DNA of 64,000 nucleotides from an uncultured Flavobacteriales bacterium (GCA_913020435.1 CAJVZZ010000001.1:1-64000), one strand, 5' to 3'; counted from the stretch's first letter, positions 1-9,367 are shown. Numbers and translations are program-made. Notes: generated by a model from the letters alone, not told the origin.

Positions 1-16
1 TAGGATTATCATTTAA

Positions 17-51
17 TAAAAAAAGCCTCTTGAATTTCTTCAAGAGGCTTT
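17..51 (-). terminator. Rho-independent terminator after tRNA-Lys
   Basis: A perfect 13-bp stem (22-34 with 39-51) closes a 4-base loop. On the minus strand it is followed by a run of U from the A tract at 17-24, so it should end the tRNA-Lys transcript. The T-rich right arm could also stop plus-strand transcription. Confidence 0.85.
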
Positions 52-60
52 GGTTAAAAG

Positions 61-133
61 TGACCTGGCAGGGGTTCGAACCCTGGACCCTCTCCTTAAA
101 AGGGAGATGCTCTACCAGCTGAGCTACCAGGTC
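61..133 (-). tRNA. tRNA-Lys (anticodon TTT)
   Basis: Reading the minus strand gives a 73-nt cloverleaf. The 7-bp acceptor stem GACCTGG/CCAGGTC carries discriminator A, the D-arm contains AGCTCAGCTGGTAGAGC, and the T-arm contains GGTTCGAACCC. The anticodon stem TCTCC/GGAGA encloses loop CTTTTAA with anticodon TTT, which reads lysine codons. CCA is not encoded. Confidence 0.97.
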
Positions 134-247
134 TTTTATTGAGGCGGCAAATATAAAATTCTCTTTCGTTTCAACAAGCTGCTTTTTTCTTTTTTTTCTT
201 TCTTTTTCTATCCTGCTGTTATACTACATTTTAGCTTCTTTTGTAGT

Positions 248-769
248 ATGAAAATATTCCTAATTGGACTATCAGGAACTGGTAAAAGTACTATCGGAAA
301 GCAACTATCAAGTAGATTAAAGGTCAGTTTTTTGGATTCTGATACAGTTATTGAAAAAAACGAACAAAAGTCTATCTCAGAGATTTTTAGAATTCATGGA
401 GAGCTCTATTTCAGAGGATTAGAGAGTAAGTTACTTTCAGGCTTACCGAATACTTCTGAACAAGACTGTGTTGTTTCAACTGGAGGAGGCATGCCTTGCT
501 TTAATCAAAACATGGATAAAATGTTGGAACAGGGTATTGTGATACAGTTAACAATGCCTCTCGAAATGTTGGCGAGTCGGCTAGAAAAATCTTCTAATCG
601 ACCTTTGCTAACTGAAAACACAATAGAAAAGTTGAAAAATCAATTTAATGATAGAAATTCAACTTATTCAAAAGCACACATAACGATTCAAAGTATAAAT
701 TGGAATGCATCAAAACTGAATGATTTAGTAGAACAACTAAACCAAATAGACTCCATCAGACCTTCCTAG
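248..769 (+). CDS. aroK: shikimate kinase
   Basis: Cytoplasmic enzyme that phosphorylates shikimate at the 3-hydroxyl with ATP in the chorismate pathway. Residues 7-15 form the Walker A loop GLSGTGKST. The shikimate-binding acidic pair lies at D30/D32, the family arginine at about R56 (YFRGLE), and the GGG substrate loop at 79-81. A lid-type arginine (NRPLL) sits near residue 118. At 173 residues it has the normal length of the family. The last 33 nt overlap the convergent phosphoribosyltransferase gene. The 5' neighbour is tRNA-Lys on the other strand, so it probably has its own promoter in 134-247. Confidence 0.95.
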   Translation: MKIFLIGLSGTGKSTIGKQLSSRLKVSFLDSDTVIEKNEQKSISEIFRIHGELYFRGLESKLLSGLPNTSEQDCVVSTGGGMPCFNQNMDKMLEQGIVIQLTMPLEMLASRLEKSSNRPLLTENTIEKLKNQFNDRNSTYSKAHITIQSINWNASKLNDLVEQLNQIDSIRPS

Positions 770-1240
770 TTCAACTTGAATGTGCTCTTTTAGCGTTGTA
801 GTTAAAGAAAGGCCAACAAAGTCTGCGGTAATAGGGTAGCGGTGGTGTTCTCTATTTACCAATATTGCAGTTTTGATCATTTTTGGGTCCAACTGCAATA
901 AATATGCAGCTGCATAAGCCAATGTTTTGCCTGAGTTTAAAACGTCGTCTACAAGTATAACAGCGCTACTCTTTATTGATTCTGGCTGTTTCAGCGTAAT
1001 CTCATTATTTATTGGATTGTCTTTATCCAAATCTATTTGAAGCAATTCAATTTTAAATGCCGCAATAATTTGTAATTCTTTTTGCAAGCGTTTGGCAAAA
1101 TCATAACCACGACCAGCAATTCCTACAAGGACTAACTTTTCTTCTTGGTAGCAATTTTCGTTAATCTGATGAGCAATTCTATCAACCTTTGCTTTGATTT
1201 CCGTTCCGTCTAAGATTTTATTTCGAGCTTTTGCGTTCAC
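737..1240 (-). CDS. PyrR-like phosphoribosyltransferase
   Basis: Type I phosphoribosyltransferase fold. The PRPP-binding motif is at residues 94-107 (VILVDDVLNSGKTL), with the two adjacent aspartates D98 and D99 that contact the ribose. The flexible-loop region precedes it and a basic HHRYP segment follows. Length (167 aa) and spacing resemble PyrR/hypoxanthine-type enzymes. The base specificity cannot be read from the sequence, so no symbol is given. The 3' end overlaps aroK convergently by 33 nt. The next gene upstream on this strand (methyltransferase, 1262-1849) lies 21 nt away, so the two may be co-transcribed. Confidence 0.85.
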   Translation of the reverse strand: MNAKARNKILDGTEIKAKVDRIAHQINENCYQEEKLVLVGIAGRGYDFAKRLQKELQIIAAFKIELLQIDLDKDNPINNEITLKQPESIKSSAVILVDDVLNSGKTLAYAAAYLLQLDPKMIKTAILVNREHHRYPITADFVGLSLTTTLKEHIQVELGRSDGVYLV

Positions 1241-1261
1241 CTTCCAAATGTATAAAAACCC

Positions 1262-1849
1262 TTATTTAGGCGCCATTTTTATAAATAATTCTGAATTTTT
1301 TCTTGGTTCGATTGAATTGTAAGCCGTTTCCATTTTTTGAATATTGAAAAATGGCTCGAATAATTTTCGATATATTTTTTCATTGCCACCAAAAGGCGGG
1401 TGATCTTTAAATAGTTCTTTTTGAAATAAGAGGCCAACTAGAAAACCACTAGGTTGGAGTATTTGATTGGCTTTTTTTATATAATTCTCGCGTTCACTAG
1501 GTGCAATGGCACAAAAAAATGTTTGCTCGAGCATGATATCAAACTGCTCTTCTATTTTAAAAAAGTCACCGCAAATAATATGTTGACTTGGGAAATCAGA
1601 AATTCTAATAATTAGTTTTTGACAAGCTTCCTCAGAAATATCAACAACTGTGACATTCTTAAATCCTTTAGCATACAAATATTCTGCTTCGTAAGCGTTT
1701 CCTGCGCCAGGTATCAATATTTTCAAGTTCCTGTCAGTAAGTGAGTCGATATACTCTTTTAGAGGCGTTGAGGGATAGCCTATATCCCAACCGGTTTCTT
1801 TATTAATGTATCGACTATTCCAGTATTCTTTATCAAGTTTCAGATGCAT
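1262..1849 (-). CDS. SAM-dependent methyltransferase, TPMT-like family
   Basis: A 195-residue class I methyltransferase of the thiopurine methyltransferase-like family. The N-terminus has the family pattern YWNSRY...GWDIG...PL, motif I is LIPGAGNAYEAEYL near residues 45-58, and an acidic end of strand 2 (TVVDIS) follows. Further on come CGDFF and a motif with ILEQTFFCAI-like spacing (MLEQTFFCAI). Bacterial members methylate small soft nucleophiles such as thiols, selenium, tellurium or halides; the substrate here is unknown. It sits 21 nt upstream of the phosphoribosyltransferase gene. Confidence 0.85.
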   Translation of the reverse strand: MHLKLDKEYWNSRYINKETGWDIGYPSTPLKEYIDSLTDRNLKILIPGAGNAYEAEYLYAKGFKNVTVVDISEEACQKLIIRISDFPSQHIICGDFFKIEEQFDIMLEQTFFCAIAPSERENYIKKANQILQPSGFLVGLLFQKELFKDHPPFGGNEKIYRKLFEPFFNIQKMETAYNSIEPRKNSELFIKMAPK

Positions 1850-2083
1850 TATTTTAAAATTTTATTTTCTGATAATAGATTTACGAATCAACGAAATTAC
1901 AGGTCGAAGCAGTTGTTCTGATTTAAAAAACCAATTAAAAGGACTTAAATAGTTGCTTGAAAAATTATAGGACTTCCAGAGATAAGGTTATAAAACGTGA
2001 CGACGGGTTTTTTGGAATAATTTGTAGATTAATAGATAACAACAAATTTCCTCTCTCGCACTTCAAGTAAAAGTAACTTGTGT

Positions 2084-3322
2084 TTAGAATTTCATTCCTA
2101 ATACTAATATATCATCCAATTGTTCTTCATTTTCACCTTTCCAATTAAGCAAGGTTTCAGTCAATAATTCACATTGGCTATTAGGAGACTCTAACAATAT
2201 ATCTTGCAGCGTTTTTTTTAGGAGTTTACTCATAAACCGTTTTTTTCTTGGGCCGCCAATTTGATCGGTATAGCCATCACTAAAAAGAAATAACTGGTCA
2301 TTCTCTTCAAGTTGGATTTCTATTTCTTCAAATTTTTTGTCTGGTAAACAAAATAGGCCGACAGAACTTCTATTCCCTTTGAATTCTTGTAATATTCCAT
2401 TTCTGAAAAGATAAAGTGGTCGTTTTGCTCCACAAAATCTAATTTTTTTTGTTTTGAAATCATACAAACATAAGCCTGCATCAAATCCACTGTTGAGTTC
2501 GCTGATTTCGTTATTTGAACTCGATATAGAAAGCTCATTTTCAGATTCGTAACCCGATAGAACTTTATCAATCTGTCTAAAAATAGCACCTATTTCATCG
2601 TAAGAATTTAGGGACTTAAGCGCATAGTTGAGCTGATAATTAACTAAAACAGACATTAAGGCACCAGGCACCCCATGGCCTGTACAGTCTATTACTCCAA
2701 ATAAAATTTTGCCGTCAGTTAAAACGCGATACCAAAAGAAATCACCTCCTAAATTGTCTTTTGGCATATTTAGAATAAAGGAATTCGGGAAGTATGACTT
2801 AAACCCAGACTCAGCTGGAAGTATGGCTCGTTGAATTTCTTTAGCACTTTTAAAACTATCTATTAGTTCTTTAGTTTGGTATGAAATGGTATCGTATGCC
2901 GCTTGAAGTTCTTGATTTTTTCTCTTTTCAACTTCTCGAATTGAAAGAGCTATGACCAAAGTTGACTTTAAAGTTTCTTTATTGTAAGGCTTTAATACAT
3001 AACCCAATGGAAAAGTACTTTTTGCTGAATTTATCGTTTCTTCTTCGTCATTTGCGGTAGCATATATTACTGGAATTCCAAATTTGGTAAGGATGATTTC
3101 GGCAGCTTCAATTCCATCCATTTCACCCTCCAAATTAATATCCATTAATACTAAATCGGGCTTATGTTTTTCAACTTCAATAATGGACTCTTCGCCAGAA
3201 ACAACACTTGCACAAACCTCATAGCCCATATCAGTAATGAGCTTCTTTAAGATAAAAGCCATAGTTGGCTCATCTTCTACAATTAATATTTTAGCGGCTT
3301 CTTTTTGCATACCTTTAATCAC
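2084..3322 (-). CDS. response regulator with SpoIIE-type PP2C phosphatase output
   Basis: Signalling protein of 412 residues. Residues 10-125 are a CheY-like receiver with acidic pocket E16/D17/E18, phospho-acceptor D61 (LMDINLEG), switch T89 and K111 (LKPY). A short coiled linker (about 128-160) leads to a PP2C/SpoIIE domain with KEIQRAILP, a GGDFF metal-binding motif, IDCTGHGVPGALMS and a C-terminal DDILVL. Such proteins dephosphorylate serine/threonine on anti-sigma or STAS partners once the receiver is phosphorylated. No kinase or anti-sigma partner lies nearby. Met5 at 3310 is an alternative start. The divergent lipoprotein gene starts only 17 nt away. Confidence 0.9.
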   Translation of the reverse strand: MIKGMQKEAAKILIVEDEPTMAFILKKLITDMGYEVCASVVSGEESIIEVEKHKPDLVLMDINLEGEMDGIEAAEIILTKFGIPVIYATANDEEETINSAKSTFPLGYVLKPYNKETLKSTLVIALSIREVEKRKNQELQAAYDTISYQTKELIDSFKSAKEIQRAILPAESGFKSYFPNSFILNMPKDNLGGDFFWYRVLTDGKILFGVIDCTGHGVPGALMSVLVNYQLNYALKSLNSYDEIGAIFRQIDKVLSGYESENELSISSSNNEISELNSGFDAGLCLYDFKTKKIRFCGAKRPLYLFRNGILQEFKGNRSSVGLFCLPDKKFEEIEIQLEENDQLFLFSDGYTDQIGGPRKKRFMSKLLKKTLQDILLESPNSQCELLTETLLNWKGENEEQLDDILVLGMKF

Positions 3323-3339
3323 GACTAAAGTATTATAAA

Positions 3340-3813
3340 ATGAAAGGCAGCTTTATCTTTATCAGAGCTAATCTTATTAAAAGTTTAAGCGTGTTTTTTG
3401 TCGTTTTAATGATTGCATCATGCAGTGGTGTAAAGACAGAAACCAACGGAGGAGAATCCGCTGTAAAGAGCGCAATGCAGCAACAAATGAATAGTTGGAA
3501 TAAAGGAGATATACCCGCATTCATGAATTATTATTGGGAAAATGATTCGCTACAGTTTGTAAGTAAAAATGGAATCTCAAAAGGGTGGAAAAAAGTCTTA
3601 GAGAACTATCAGAAAGCTTATCCCAATCAAGAACAAATGGGTCAGTTGTTTTTTGAATTGAATGAAGTAAGGCAACTGTCCGATGATTGTGTATTTGTTG
3701 TCGGTTCTTGGGAGTTATCCTATTCAAAAAAGCCCAATGTTGGAGGTTATTTTACGCTTTTATGGAAGTTAAAACCTGAGGGCTGGCGTATAGTAATTGA
3801 CCACACTAGTTAG
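3340..3813 (+). CDS. SnoaL/DUF4440-like small lipoprotein
   Basis: A 157-residue protein with an N-terminal lipoprotein signal: hydrophobic stretch about 10-27 ending in a lipobox ASC at about residue 28. The mature part reads as an NTF2-like/DUF4440 cone fold: MQQQMNSWNKGDIPAFMNYYWEN, then WKKVLENYQKAYP, and a C-terminal beta meander ending in WRIVIDHTS. This fold is used by isomerases and by non-enzymatic binding proteins, so function is open. Its 3' end overlaps the convergent MscS gene by 8 nt. Confidence 0.75.
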   Translation: MKGSFIFIRANLIKSLSVFFVVLMIASCSGVKTETNGGESAVKSAMQQQMNSWNKGDIPAFMNYYWENDSLQFVSKNGISKGWKKVLENYQKAYPNQEQMGQLFFELNEVRQLSDDCVFVVGSWELSYSKKPNVGGYFTLLWKLKPEGWRIVIDHTS

Positions 3814-5062
3814 ACATTAACTTCTTGAAGTCAGAACCTGATGGATTTTGAAATAACTCAATATCAAAAAATCCTGCTACTGCCAAAATATGATCAAATA
3901 TATCGGCTTGTATTTTTTCATAATTCACCCAGTCCTTATCTTTACTAAAACAATAAACTTCTAGCGGTAAACCTGTTTCTGTAAATTCTAATTGCCGCAC
4001 CATACAGGTCAGTTCTGTATTTACATCTGGATGTTTTTTTAAATACTGTTCAATGTATTGTCTAAATAAACCAACATTGGTTAATCGGCGACCATTTACC
4101 ATTGTTGAACCATTTTTTACAGCAGATTTATTGTATTGGTCTAACTCTTCAATTTTTTTGGAAACGTATTCTTCCAAATAATCAATTTGCAGCATTTGAT
4201 TTAATAAATCTTGATCGCAATGTTTAATGGAGTTTATTGCTACGCTTACTTTTCGTTTTATCCGTCGACCTCCACTCTCTTGCATGGCACGCCAGTTTTT
4301 AAATGAGTCCGAGATGAATGCATAGGTTGGAACTGTAGTGATAGTGTTGTCAAAATTTTTGACTTTCACTGTATTCAAGTTTATTTCTAAAACATCTCCA
4401 TCTGCTCCATAACTTTCTACACTTACCCAGTCACCAACGCGAATCATGTCGTTTGATGCTAGTTGAATACTAGCAACAAAACCTAAAATAGAATCTCTAA
4501 ATACCAAAATAAGCACTGCTGTTAACGCCCCTAGAGCACTAAATAGATACATTGGGGATTTACCAATTAGGATGCTTACTATTATGATTATTGCAATTCC
4601 ATAGTTTAAAATCGTGGCAACTTGTCGATAGCTCGTTAGCGGTTTATTTTTAAACGCTGATCGAGTCTCTGCAATATTTTGAAACGATTTAATAACGGCA
4701 TTTATAAGGGAAGCCGTAACGCCAATAACAAAAATATTTGTTGCGCCAATAATCAAATCTTTTGCGGGCCCTAGGTGGGCTAAAACAACTTCGTCAAATG
4801 CATAAATTGCAAAAGCAGGAAACAGAAAACTAAATTTTTGGAATACCTTATTCTCAAGGAATATATCATCATAGTTTGTCTTTGACTTTTTTGTTATTTG
4901 ATTGACTAGCCTCAAGAAAACACTTCTACCAACAATATGAAGGATTCCTGCAAGTATAAATAGGACTACAATTAAGACTCCTGATCTTGCAGATGATGCC
5001 CAGAAATCGGATAACCCATAATTGATTAAAAGGTCGTAAATAGGAGTGAATTCTTTATTCAT
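3806..5062 (-). CDS. MscS-family mechanosensitive channel
   Basis: Inner-membrane protein of 418 residues with about five hydrophobic segments between residues 20 and 200. A pore-lining helix (about 160-185) leads into the MscS beta domain with IRVGDWVSVESYGADGDVLEI and ITTVPTYAFIS, and then a C-terminal cytoplasmic alpha/beta region. The long insert with RRIKRKVSVAI...IDYLEEYV resembles the YbdG/Msc-M branch rather than MscS proper. It would release solutes on membrane tension. It lies 9 nt downstream of tamL on the same strand, so it may share its transcript. Confidence 0.9.
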   Translation of the reverse strand: MNKEFTPIYDLLINYGLSDFWASSARSGVLIVVLFILAGILHIVGRSVFLRLVNQITKKSKTNYDDIFLENKVFQKFSFLFPAFAIYAFDEVVLAHLGPAKDLIIGATNIFVIGVTASLINAVIKSFQNIAETRSAFKNKPLTSYRQVATILNYGIAIIIIVSILIGKSPMYLFSALGALTAVLILVFRDSILGFVASIQLASNDMIRVGDWVSVESYGADGDVLEINLNTVKVKNFDNTITTVPTYAFISDSFKNWRAMQESGGRRIKRKVSVAINSIKHCDQDLLNQMLQIDYLEEYVSKKIEELDQYNKSAVKNGSTMVNGRRLTNVGLFRQYIEQYLKKHPDVNTELTCMVRQLEFTETGLPLEVYCFSKDKDWVNYEKIQADIFDHILAVAGFFDIELFQNPSGSDFKKLMSN

Positions 5063-5071
5063 ATTCTTATA

Positions 5072-7504
5072 TTAGAAAGGATAACCTATCCCTAAGTTAA
5101 AATTAATTCCATATTTATATTCTCGTCCGTTCCACGATTGATAAATATCTTTTGGTTCCCAAAACCATCGTTCAGATTCAGCTAAAGATGGATCTCGAGC
5201 CTTAAAACCAAAATCACCCCGAATAACAAAGAAGTCGAGATCAATTCGTAATCCTGCACCAATACCAACTGCCATCTCTTTGTAAAAGCGGTTTATATTA
5301 AACTCTGCATTTGGTCGAAGTGGATCTTTTTCGCGCAACCAAACATTTCCAATGTCAGTAAAAAATGCGCCTTCTAAACCATCAACGATATTAAATCGAT
5401 ATTCCAAGTTGGCTTCTAAACTTAATTCGCCAATTCGGTCAATCGTATTTAGGGAATCTATCGCTGGTAAACCTCCGGGACCTAAAGTTCGAGCTACCCA
5501 AGCTCTATTTGTGTTTGCTCCTCCACCAAAGAAGGATTTTTCGAAAGGTAGTACATTCAAGTTTGATAATGGTAGACCTATTCCACTATATATCCTGTAT
5601 ACTAATTTCGAATTTTCTGTAAGTATACTATGGTATCTAAAATCACCATCAAGTTTAATATATTGAGCATATCGAATACCCAGTTTTGTATAGTATCCTT
5701 CAACAGGGTCTTGAGTACTGCCTGTAATTTTATCTAAGGCATGCAGAAGGTTACCAGTGCTTTCAATATTAGAACGAAAAAACACATAGTTTCTTTCATC
5801 AGATTTTTGATTTGTAAACGTATATTGAAATTTTGTGGCTGCTATTAAATGATCTTGATAGGAATTGATTAGTAGTGAGTTACCTGTAGCTTTTAATCTA
5901 TTTTCAAATGCTGAATCTTTTTCTAGTCTTACAAAACTGATGTCGATTGGACTCAATACAAAGCCATGTTTTCTTCCTAGGAACCATTTGTATCGATAGG
6001 CTATATTCAGCACATCCCTGTCATAAGAACCGCGATATTGATAGTTGTAAATAACTCCAATTTCAGTACTTGGATTCAAATATTTAGGTAAGCCAAACTT
6101 TATTTTTGGAATTAGTAGATCTGGAATTTTTAAAGTTACATCAGCTCCGTATTCTAAGGTGTTAAATGGTAATGCGTCATTAATTTGTTCGGTTTGGTCT
6201 TCAAATAAATCGTTATTGGTTTGCTGTGCTTCCAGTCCTCCGAACACACCAATACTTAAAGCCTCCGCTCCTTTAAATGTGTTTTTGTTTGTAAAGTTCA
6301 CGCTAGAGTTGACGCCGAGATTACCACCTCTATTAGTTCCTTCAGTTTCAAATGAAATGTTGTATTTCGGACTCATATTCAAGGTGATGTAAGCAATCAA
6401 ATTCGTTCCATTTGGATTAATTGGATCCACTGAAACATCAATATTTATGGTACTGAAAACACCTAGTGCAGTAAGCCTGCTGTATGTATATTCAATTTTA
6501 TTAAGTTGATATAGGTCACCTTTTTCAATAAATACGGCTCGTGCAATTACCTTGGGGCGAATTACATTACCCCTATAATTTACAAAGTCATATCCTTTAA
6601 ATTTTAAGGTATCATCTGCAGCAATTGAATTGCTTTTGTCTCCCATGGAAATCACAATTTTATTAATGTAAAATTTCTCATGCTTTTTACTTATCAAAGT
6701 ATCTAACCCAGCGGTTGTTCGAATTTTTACGTAACGATTTTTAATACTGATCTGATATTTTACTTTATGACTATTTAAATGGGTATCTACTTTATATTCA
6801 ATGTATTGCCGGCTAAAATTATAATAACCTCTATTTTTCATAAATCGATCCATGCGATCTCGTTCGGTCGCCAATTTGTACTCATCATAATTAGCGCCGA
6901 GTTCTAACGAAAGGCCTTCGTCTTTCTCATTATTTGAATAGTTTTTTATTACCGGTCTAAGACTGTCATCATCGAATGCAAATCCATACTTGCTTACAAC
7001 CCATGGTTTTTTTGGGGTAAGCGAATAGTAGACAGATGCCTTTCTCTTTTTTATTTTTTTTCCATTCCAGTTCGTTTTAACTTTATAATCCACAGAATCT
7101 GAACCAATAGACTCGAAGTAGCCTTTCTTTTTAAGGTAAAGGAGCATTTGAGTCGAGCTTTTGCTCACCAAATTAGTATCAATGATAACGGGAGATTCTC
7201 CAATTCGCACTAGCCAGTTTCTGAATTTATTGTCTTTTTTTGATCCAAAAGTGTAGACTCTCAAGTGAAATTTGAACAGACCTAGAAGTTTGTTATTTGG
7301 TTTTTGTTTTATAATGTCGGAAACATCATCCGTATTTAATTTTTTATAAAACTCGGAATCTCGCTTTTTTGAAGCAAGATCGTAATCAACTTCAACCTTT
7401 TCAAGAAGGTACTGACCATCAGCCAATTGTTTATAAGGGTTGCAGCTGGCTAGAAAAATTCCAGTAATTATAAGGGCTAATATGGGTTTAAGTAGGTTTT
7501 TCAA
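5072..7504 (-). CDS. tamL: TamL-like BamA-superfamily outer membrane lipoprotein
   Basis: An 810-residue outer-membrane assembly protein. The signal peptide ends at C21 (IFLASC), so it is lipidated, which in Bacteroidetes marks the TamL branch of the Omp85 family. Residues about 25-380 are POTRA-like repeats (for example YKVDTHLNSHKVKYQISIKN) and about 385-810 is the Omp85 barrel, with FFGGGANTNRAW corresponding to the conserved barrel loop and a terminal strand ending GIGYPF. Known TamL proteins work with TamB in envelope biogenesis. No tamB is visible here. Divergent from the TrmH gene, with mscS downstream. Confidence 0.85.
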   Translation of the reverse strand: MKNLLKPILALIITGIFLASCNPYKQLADGQYLLEKVEVDYDLASKKRDSEFYKKLNTDDVSDIIKQKPNNKLLGLFKFHLRVYTFGSKKDNKFRNWLVRIGESPVIIDTNLVSKSSTQMLLYLKKKGYFESIGSDSVDYKVKTNWNGKKIKKRKASVYYSLTPKKPWVVSKYGFAFDDDSLRPVIKNYSNNEKDEGLSLELGANYDEYKLATERDRMDRFMKNRGYYNFSRQYIEYKVDTHLNSHKVKYQISIKNRYVKIRTTAGLDTLISKKHEKFYINKIVISMGDKSNSIAADDTLKFKGYDFVNYRGNVIRPKVIARAVFIEKGDLYQLNKIEYTYSRLTALGVFSTINIDVSVDPINPNGTNLIAYITLNMSPKYNISFETEGTNRGGNLGVNSSVNFTNKNTFKGAEALSIGVFGGLEAQQTNNDLFEDQTEQINDALPFNTLEYGADVTLKIPDLLIPKIKFGLPKYLNPSTEIGVIYNYQYRGSYDRDVLNIAYRYKWFLGRKHGFVLSPIDISFVRLEKDSAFENRLKATGNSLLINSYQDHLIAATKFQYTFTNQKSDERNYVFFRSNIESTGNLLHALDKITGSTQDPVEGYYTKLGIRYAQYIKLDGDFRYHSILTENSKLVYRIYSGIGLPLSNLNVLPFEKSFFGGGANTNRAWVARTLGPGGLPAIDSLNTIDRIGELSLEANLEYRFNIVDGLEGAFFTDIGNVWLREKDPLRPNAEFNINRFYKEMAVGIGAGLRIDLDFFVIRGDFGFKARDPSLAESERWFWEPKDIYQSWNGREYKYGINFNLGIGYPF

Positions 7505-7527
7505 AGCACGCCCAAAGGCGAAAGTTA

Positions 7528-7535
7528 TACCTTTG
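7528..7535 (+). promoter_or_regulatory. Bacteroidetes -7 promoter element for the TrmH-comEC run
   Basis: TACCTTTG matches the Bacteroidetes -7 consensus TAnnTTTG and lies 33 nt before the GTG start of the TrmH-family gene. No convincing TTG -33 box is seen at the expected distance. Confidence 0.5.
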
Positions 7536-7568
7536 CAAAATTACTGAAAATGCAATCTAAAGACCCAA

Positions 7569-8348
7569 GTGCTTACTAAAAACAAAATCAAATTAATTAA
7601 TTCACTTGTTCGCAAAAAGAACCGAAAAGAATTCGGACTTTTTATAGTTGAAGGAGAGAAAATGGTCAACGAATTAATCCACGAATGTGAGACACGTGAA
7701 AAATGTCCTTATCGTATTTCTGAGCTTTTTTATACGCTTGATTTTAAATTAAAGTATTCTACTGAGTTAGAAAAGTTGAATGTTCCACAAACTGAAATTA
7801 CTGAAGGTGAATTAGAGAAAATTAGTAATTTTTCTAGTCCAAATCAAGTGTTGGCATTGGTTGAAGTGCCGCAAGATAAGATACCTTATTACGAAGAAGA
7901 TTTGGTATTGATGATTGATGGAGTTATAGATCCGGGCAATTTGGGAAATATAATTCGTTGTGCCGATTGGTTTGGGATAAACCATGTAATCTGTTCTACT
8001 AATTGTGTTGGATTGTATAACCCAAAGGTGGTACAAGCCAGTATGGGAAGTATTTTTAGAATAAATGTTCTGTATCAAGATTTGGTCATTATCCTAGCCA
8101 AAATGCGCAAGAACAATCCTCTAAAACCTATTTACGGAGCCACCTTAGAAGGAGAAAATATTTACGGAATGGATCTTAATGAAAACTCTGCAATAGTAAT
8201 GGGAAGCGAATCCCATGGAATTTCGGAAGAAGTGAAATCCTTTTTGACTAAAGAAGTGAAAATTCCTCAATTGGGACGCGGGGAATCATTAAACGTAGCT
8301 TCCGCAACTGCTATTTTGTGTTCTGAATTTAAAAGATTTTCAGTATGA
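7569..8348 (+). CDS. TrmH/SpoU-family RNA 2'-O-methyltransferase
   Basis: A 259-residue SPOUT RNA methyltransferase. The N-terminal substrate-binding part (LVRKKNRKEFGLFIVEGEKMVNELI) is followed by the trefoil-knot domain with motif 1 DPGNLGNIIRCADWFG, motif 2 IVMGSESHGIS and motif 3 IPQLGRGESLNVASATAI. It should methylate the ribose of a tRNA or rRNA nucleotide; the site is not predictable. GTG at 7569 is chosen because the N-terminus then aligns with the family, while the upstream ATG at 7550 is out of frame and stops. The stop codon overlaps the surE start by 4 nt. Confidence 0.9.
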   Translation: MLTKNKIKLINSLVRKKNRKEFGLFIVEGEKMVNELIHECETREKCPYRISELFYTLDFKLKYSTELEKLNVPQTEITEGELEKISNFSSPNQVLALVEVPQDKIPYYEEDLVLMIDGVIDPGNLGNIIRCADWFGINHVICSTNCVGLYNPKVVQASMGSIFRINVLYQDLVIILAKMRKNNPLKPIYGATLEGENIYGMDLNENSAIVMGSESHGISEEVKSFLTKEVKIPQLGRGESLNVASATAILCSEFKRFSV

Positions 8349-9106
8349 AAAAGCCATTAATTTTAATTTGTAATGATGATGGAGTCACCGCTCCAGGTAT
8401 CCAATCGCTTATAGAATCAGTTCGAGAGATAGGCGATATTATGGTTGTTGCGCCAGACAAACCACAAAGTGGAACTGGACATGGAATTACTATTAATTCA
8501 ACTCTCCGAATGCAAAAAATCAGCGAAGAAGCTGGGTTAACGATATATAGCTGTTCTGGAACTCCTGTTGATTGTATTAAGCTGGCGATTTATAGAATGG
8601 AAGTGAAGCCAGATGTTATTTTATCGGGTATAAATCATGGTAGTAATGCATCTATCAATGTAATTTATTCTGGAACTATGTCTGCAGCAGTAGAAGGTGC
8701 ACTGGAGGATATTCCGAGCATAGGGTTTAGTCTTCTTGATCACAGTATTGATGCCGATTTTTCTGCTTCAAAAGAGATTGCAAGGCAAATCACATTAAAA
8801 ACAATTGAAGAAGGACTGCCAAAGGGGGTTTGTTTGAATGTAAATATCCCAAAACTGCATTTAGAAGAAATTGCCGGAATTAGAGTTTGCCGACAAGCAA
8901 AAGGAAATTGGGAAGAAGAATTTGAGGCACGTAAAGATCCTATGGGCAAGGAGTATTTTTGGTTAACGGGAACGTTTAAAAATAATGATCATGGCGAGGA
9001 TACCGATATTTGGGCCTTAGAGAATAATTACGTTAGTATTGTTCCTGTGCAACATGATCTAACAGCGTATACTGCACTTAGTGAAATTAATAATTGGGAC
9101 CTGTGA
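8345..9106 (+). CDS. surE: 5'/3'-nucleotidase SurE
   Basis: A 253-residue metal-dependent nucleotidase that hydrolyses 5' or 3' nucleoside monophosphates. The diagnostic ICNDDG (N10-D11-D12-G13) metal site is at the N-terminus, with the loop PQSGTGHGIT following, then YSCSGTPVDCIKLA and SGINHGSNA, both family signatures. It is translationally coupled at both ends: ATG overlaps the TrmH stop, and its TGA overlaps the GTG of the next gene. Confidence 0.95.
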   Translation: MKKPLILICNDDGVTAPGIQSLIESVREIGDIMVVAPDKPQSGTGHGITINSTLRMQKISEEAGLTIYSCSGTPVDCIKLAIYRMEVKPDVILSGINHGSNASINVIYSGTMSAAVEGALEDIPSIGFSLLDHSIDADFSASKEIARQITLKTIEEGLPKGVCLNVNIPKLHLEEIAGIRVCRQAKGNWEEEFEARKDPMGKEYFWLTGTFKNNDHGEDTDIWALENNYVSIVPVQHDLTAYTALSEINNWDL

Positions 9107-9366
9107 AAGACAATTTAATAATAGGCTTAATTGCTGGAGCAATCTTTCCACTAATTGTGGTTGAGACTCTTATTATGTCCGTTAATGAGGATTTACTAAC
9201 TTTTTCTCAAACCTATTTGGAGAACGTTTGCTTATTGGCAATCGGATTAAATGCTGGGTTGATGTGGGTAGTTTTAAACACCTTCAAAAAAGACAAAATA
9301 GGACGAGGAATTCTATTGTCCAATTTCGGATATGTGATAGCTTTTGTAATTTATTTTTACACGTAG
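9103..9366 (+). CDS. small two- to three-helix membrane protein, unknown
   Basis: An 87-residue integral membrane protein with hydrophobic segments near residues 4-24, 42-62 and 70-86 and a KKDKIGRG basic loop. The GTG at 9103 overlaps the surE TGA as GTGA and is a better start than the in-frame TTG at 9094. It ends just before lpxB. I do not recognise a named family. Its fixed position between surE and lpxB suggests an envelope role, but this is inference. Confidence 0.75.
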   Translation: MKDNLIIGLIAGAIFPLIVVETLIMSVNEDLLTFSQTYLENVCLLAIGLNAGLMWVVLNTFKKDKIGRGILLSNFGYVIAFVIYFYT

Positions 9367-9367
9367 T

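Noticed and set aside
1850-2083. Regulatory RNA in the gap between the TPMT-like and response regulator genes
   Set aside because: No stable hairpin with a T run and no recognisable riboswitch core could be found.
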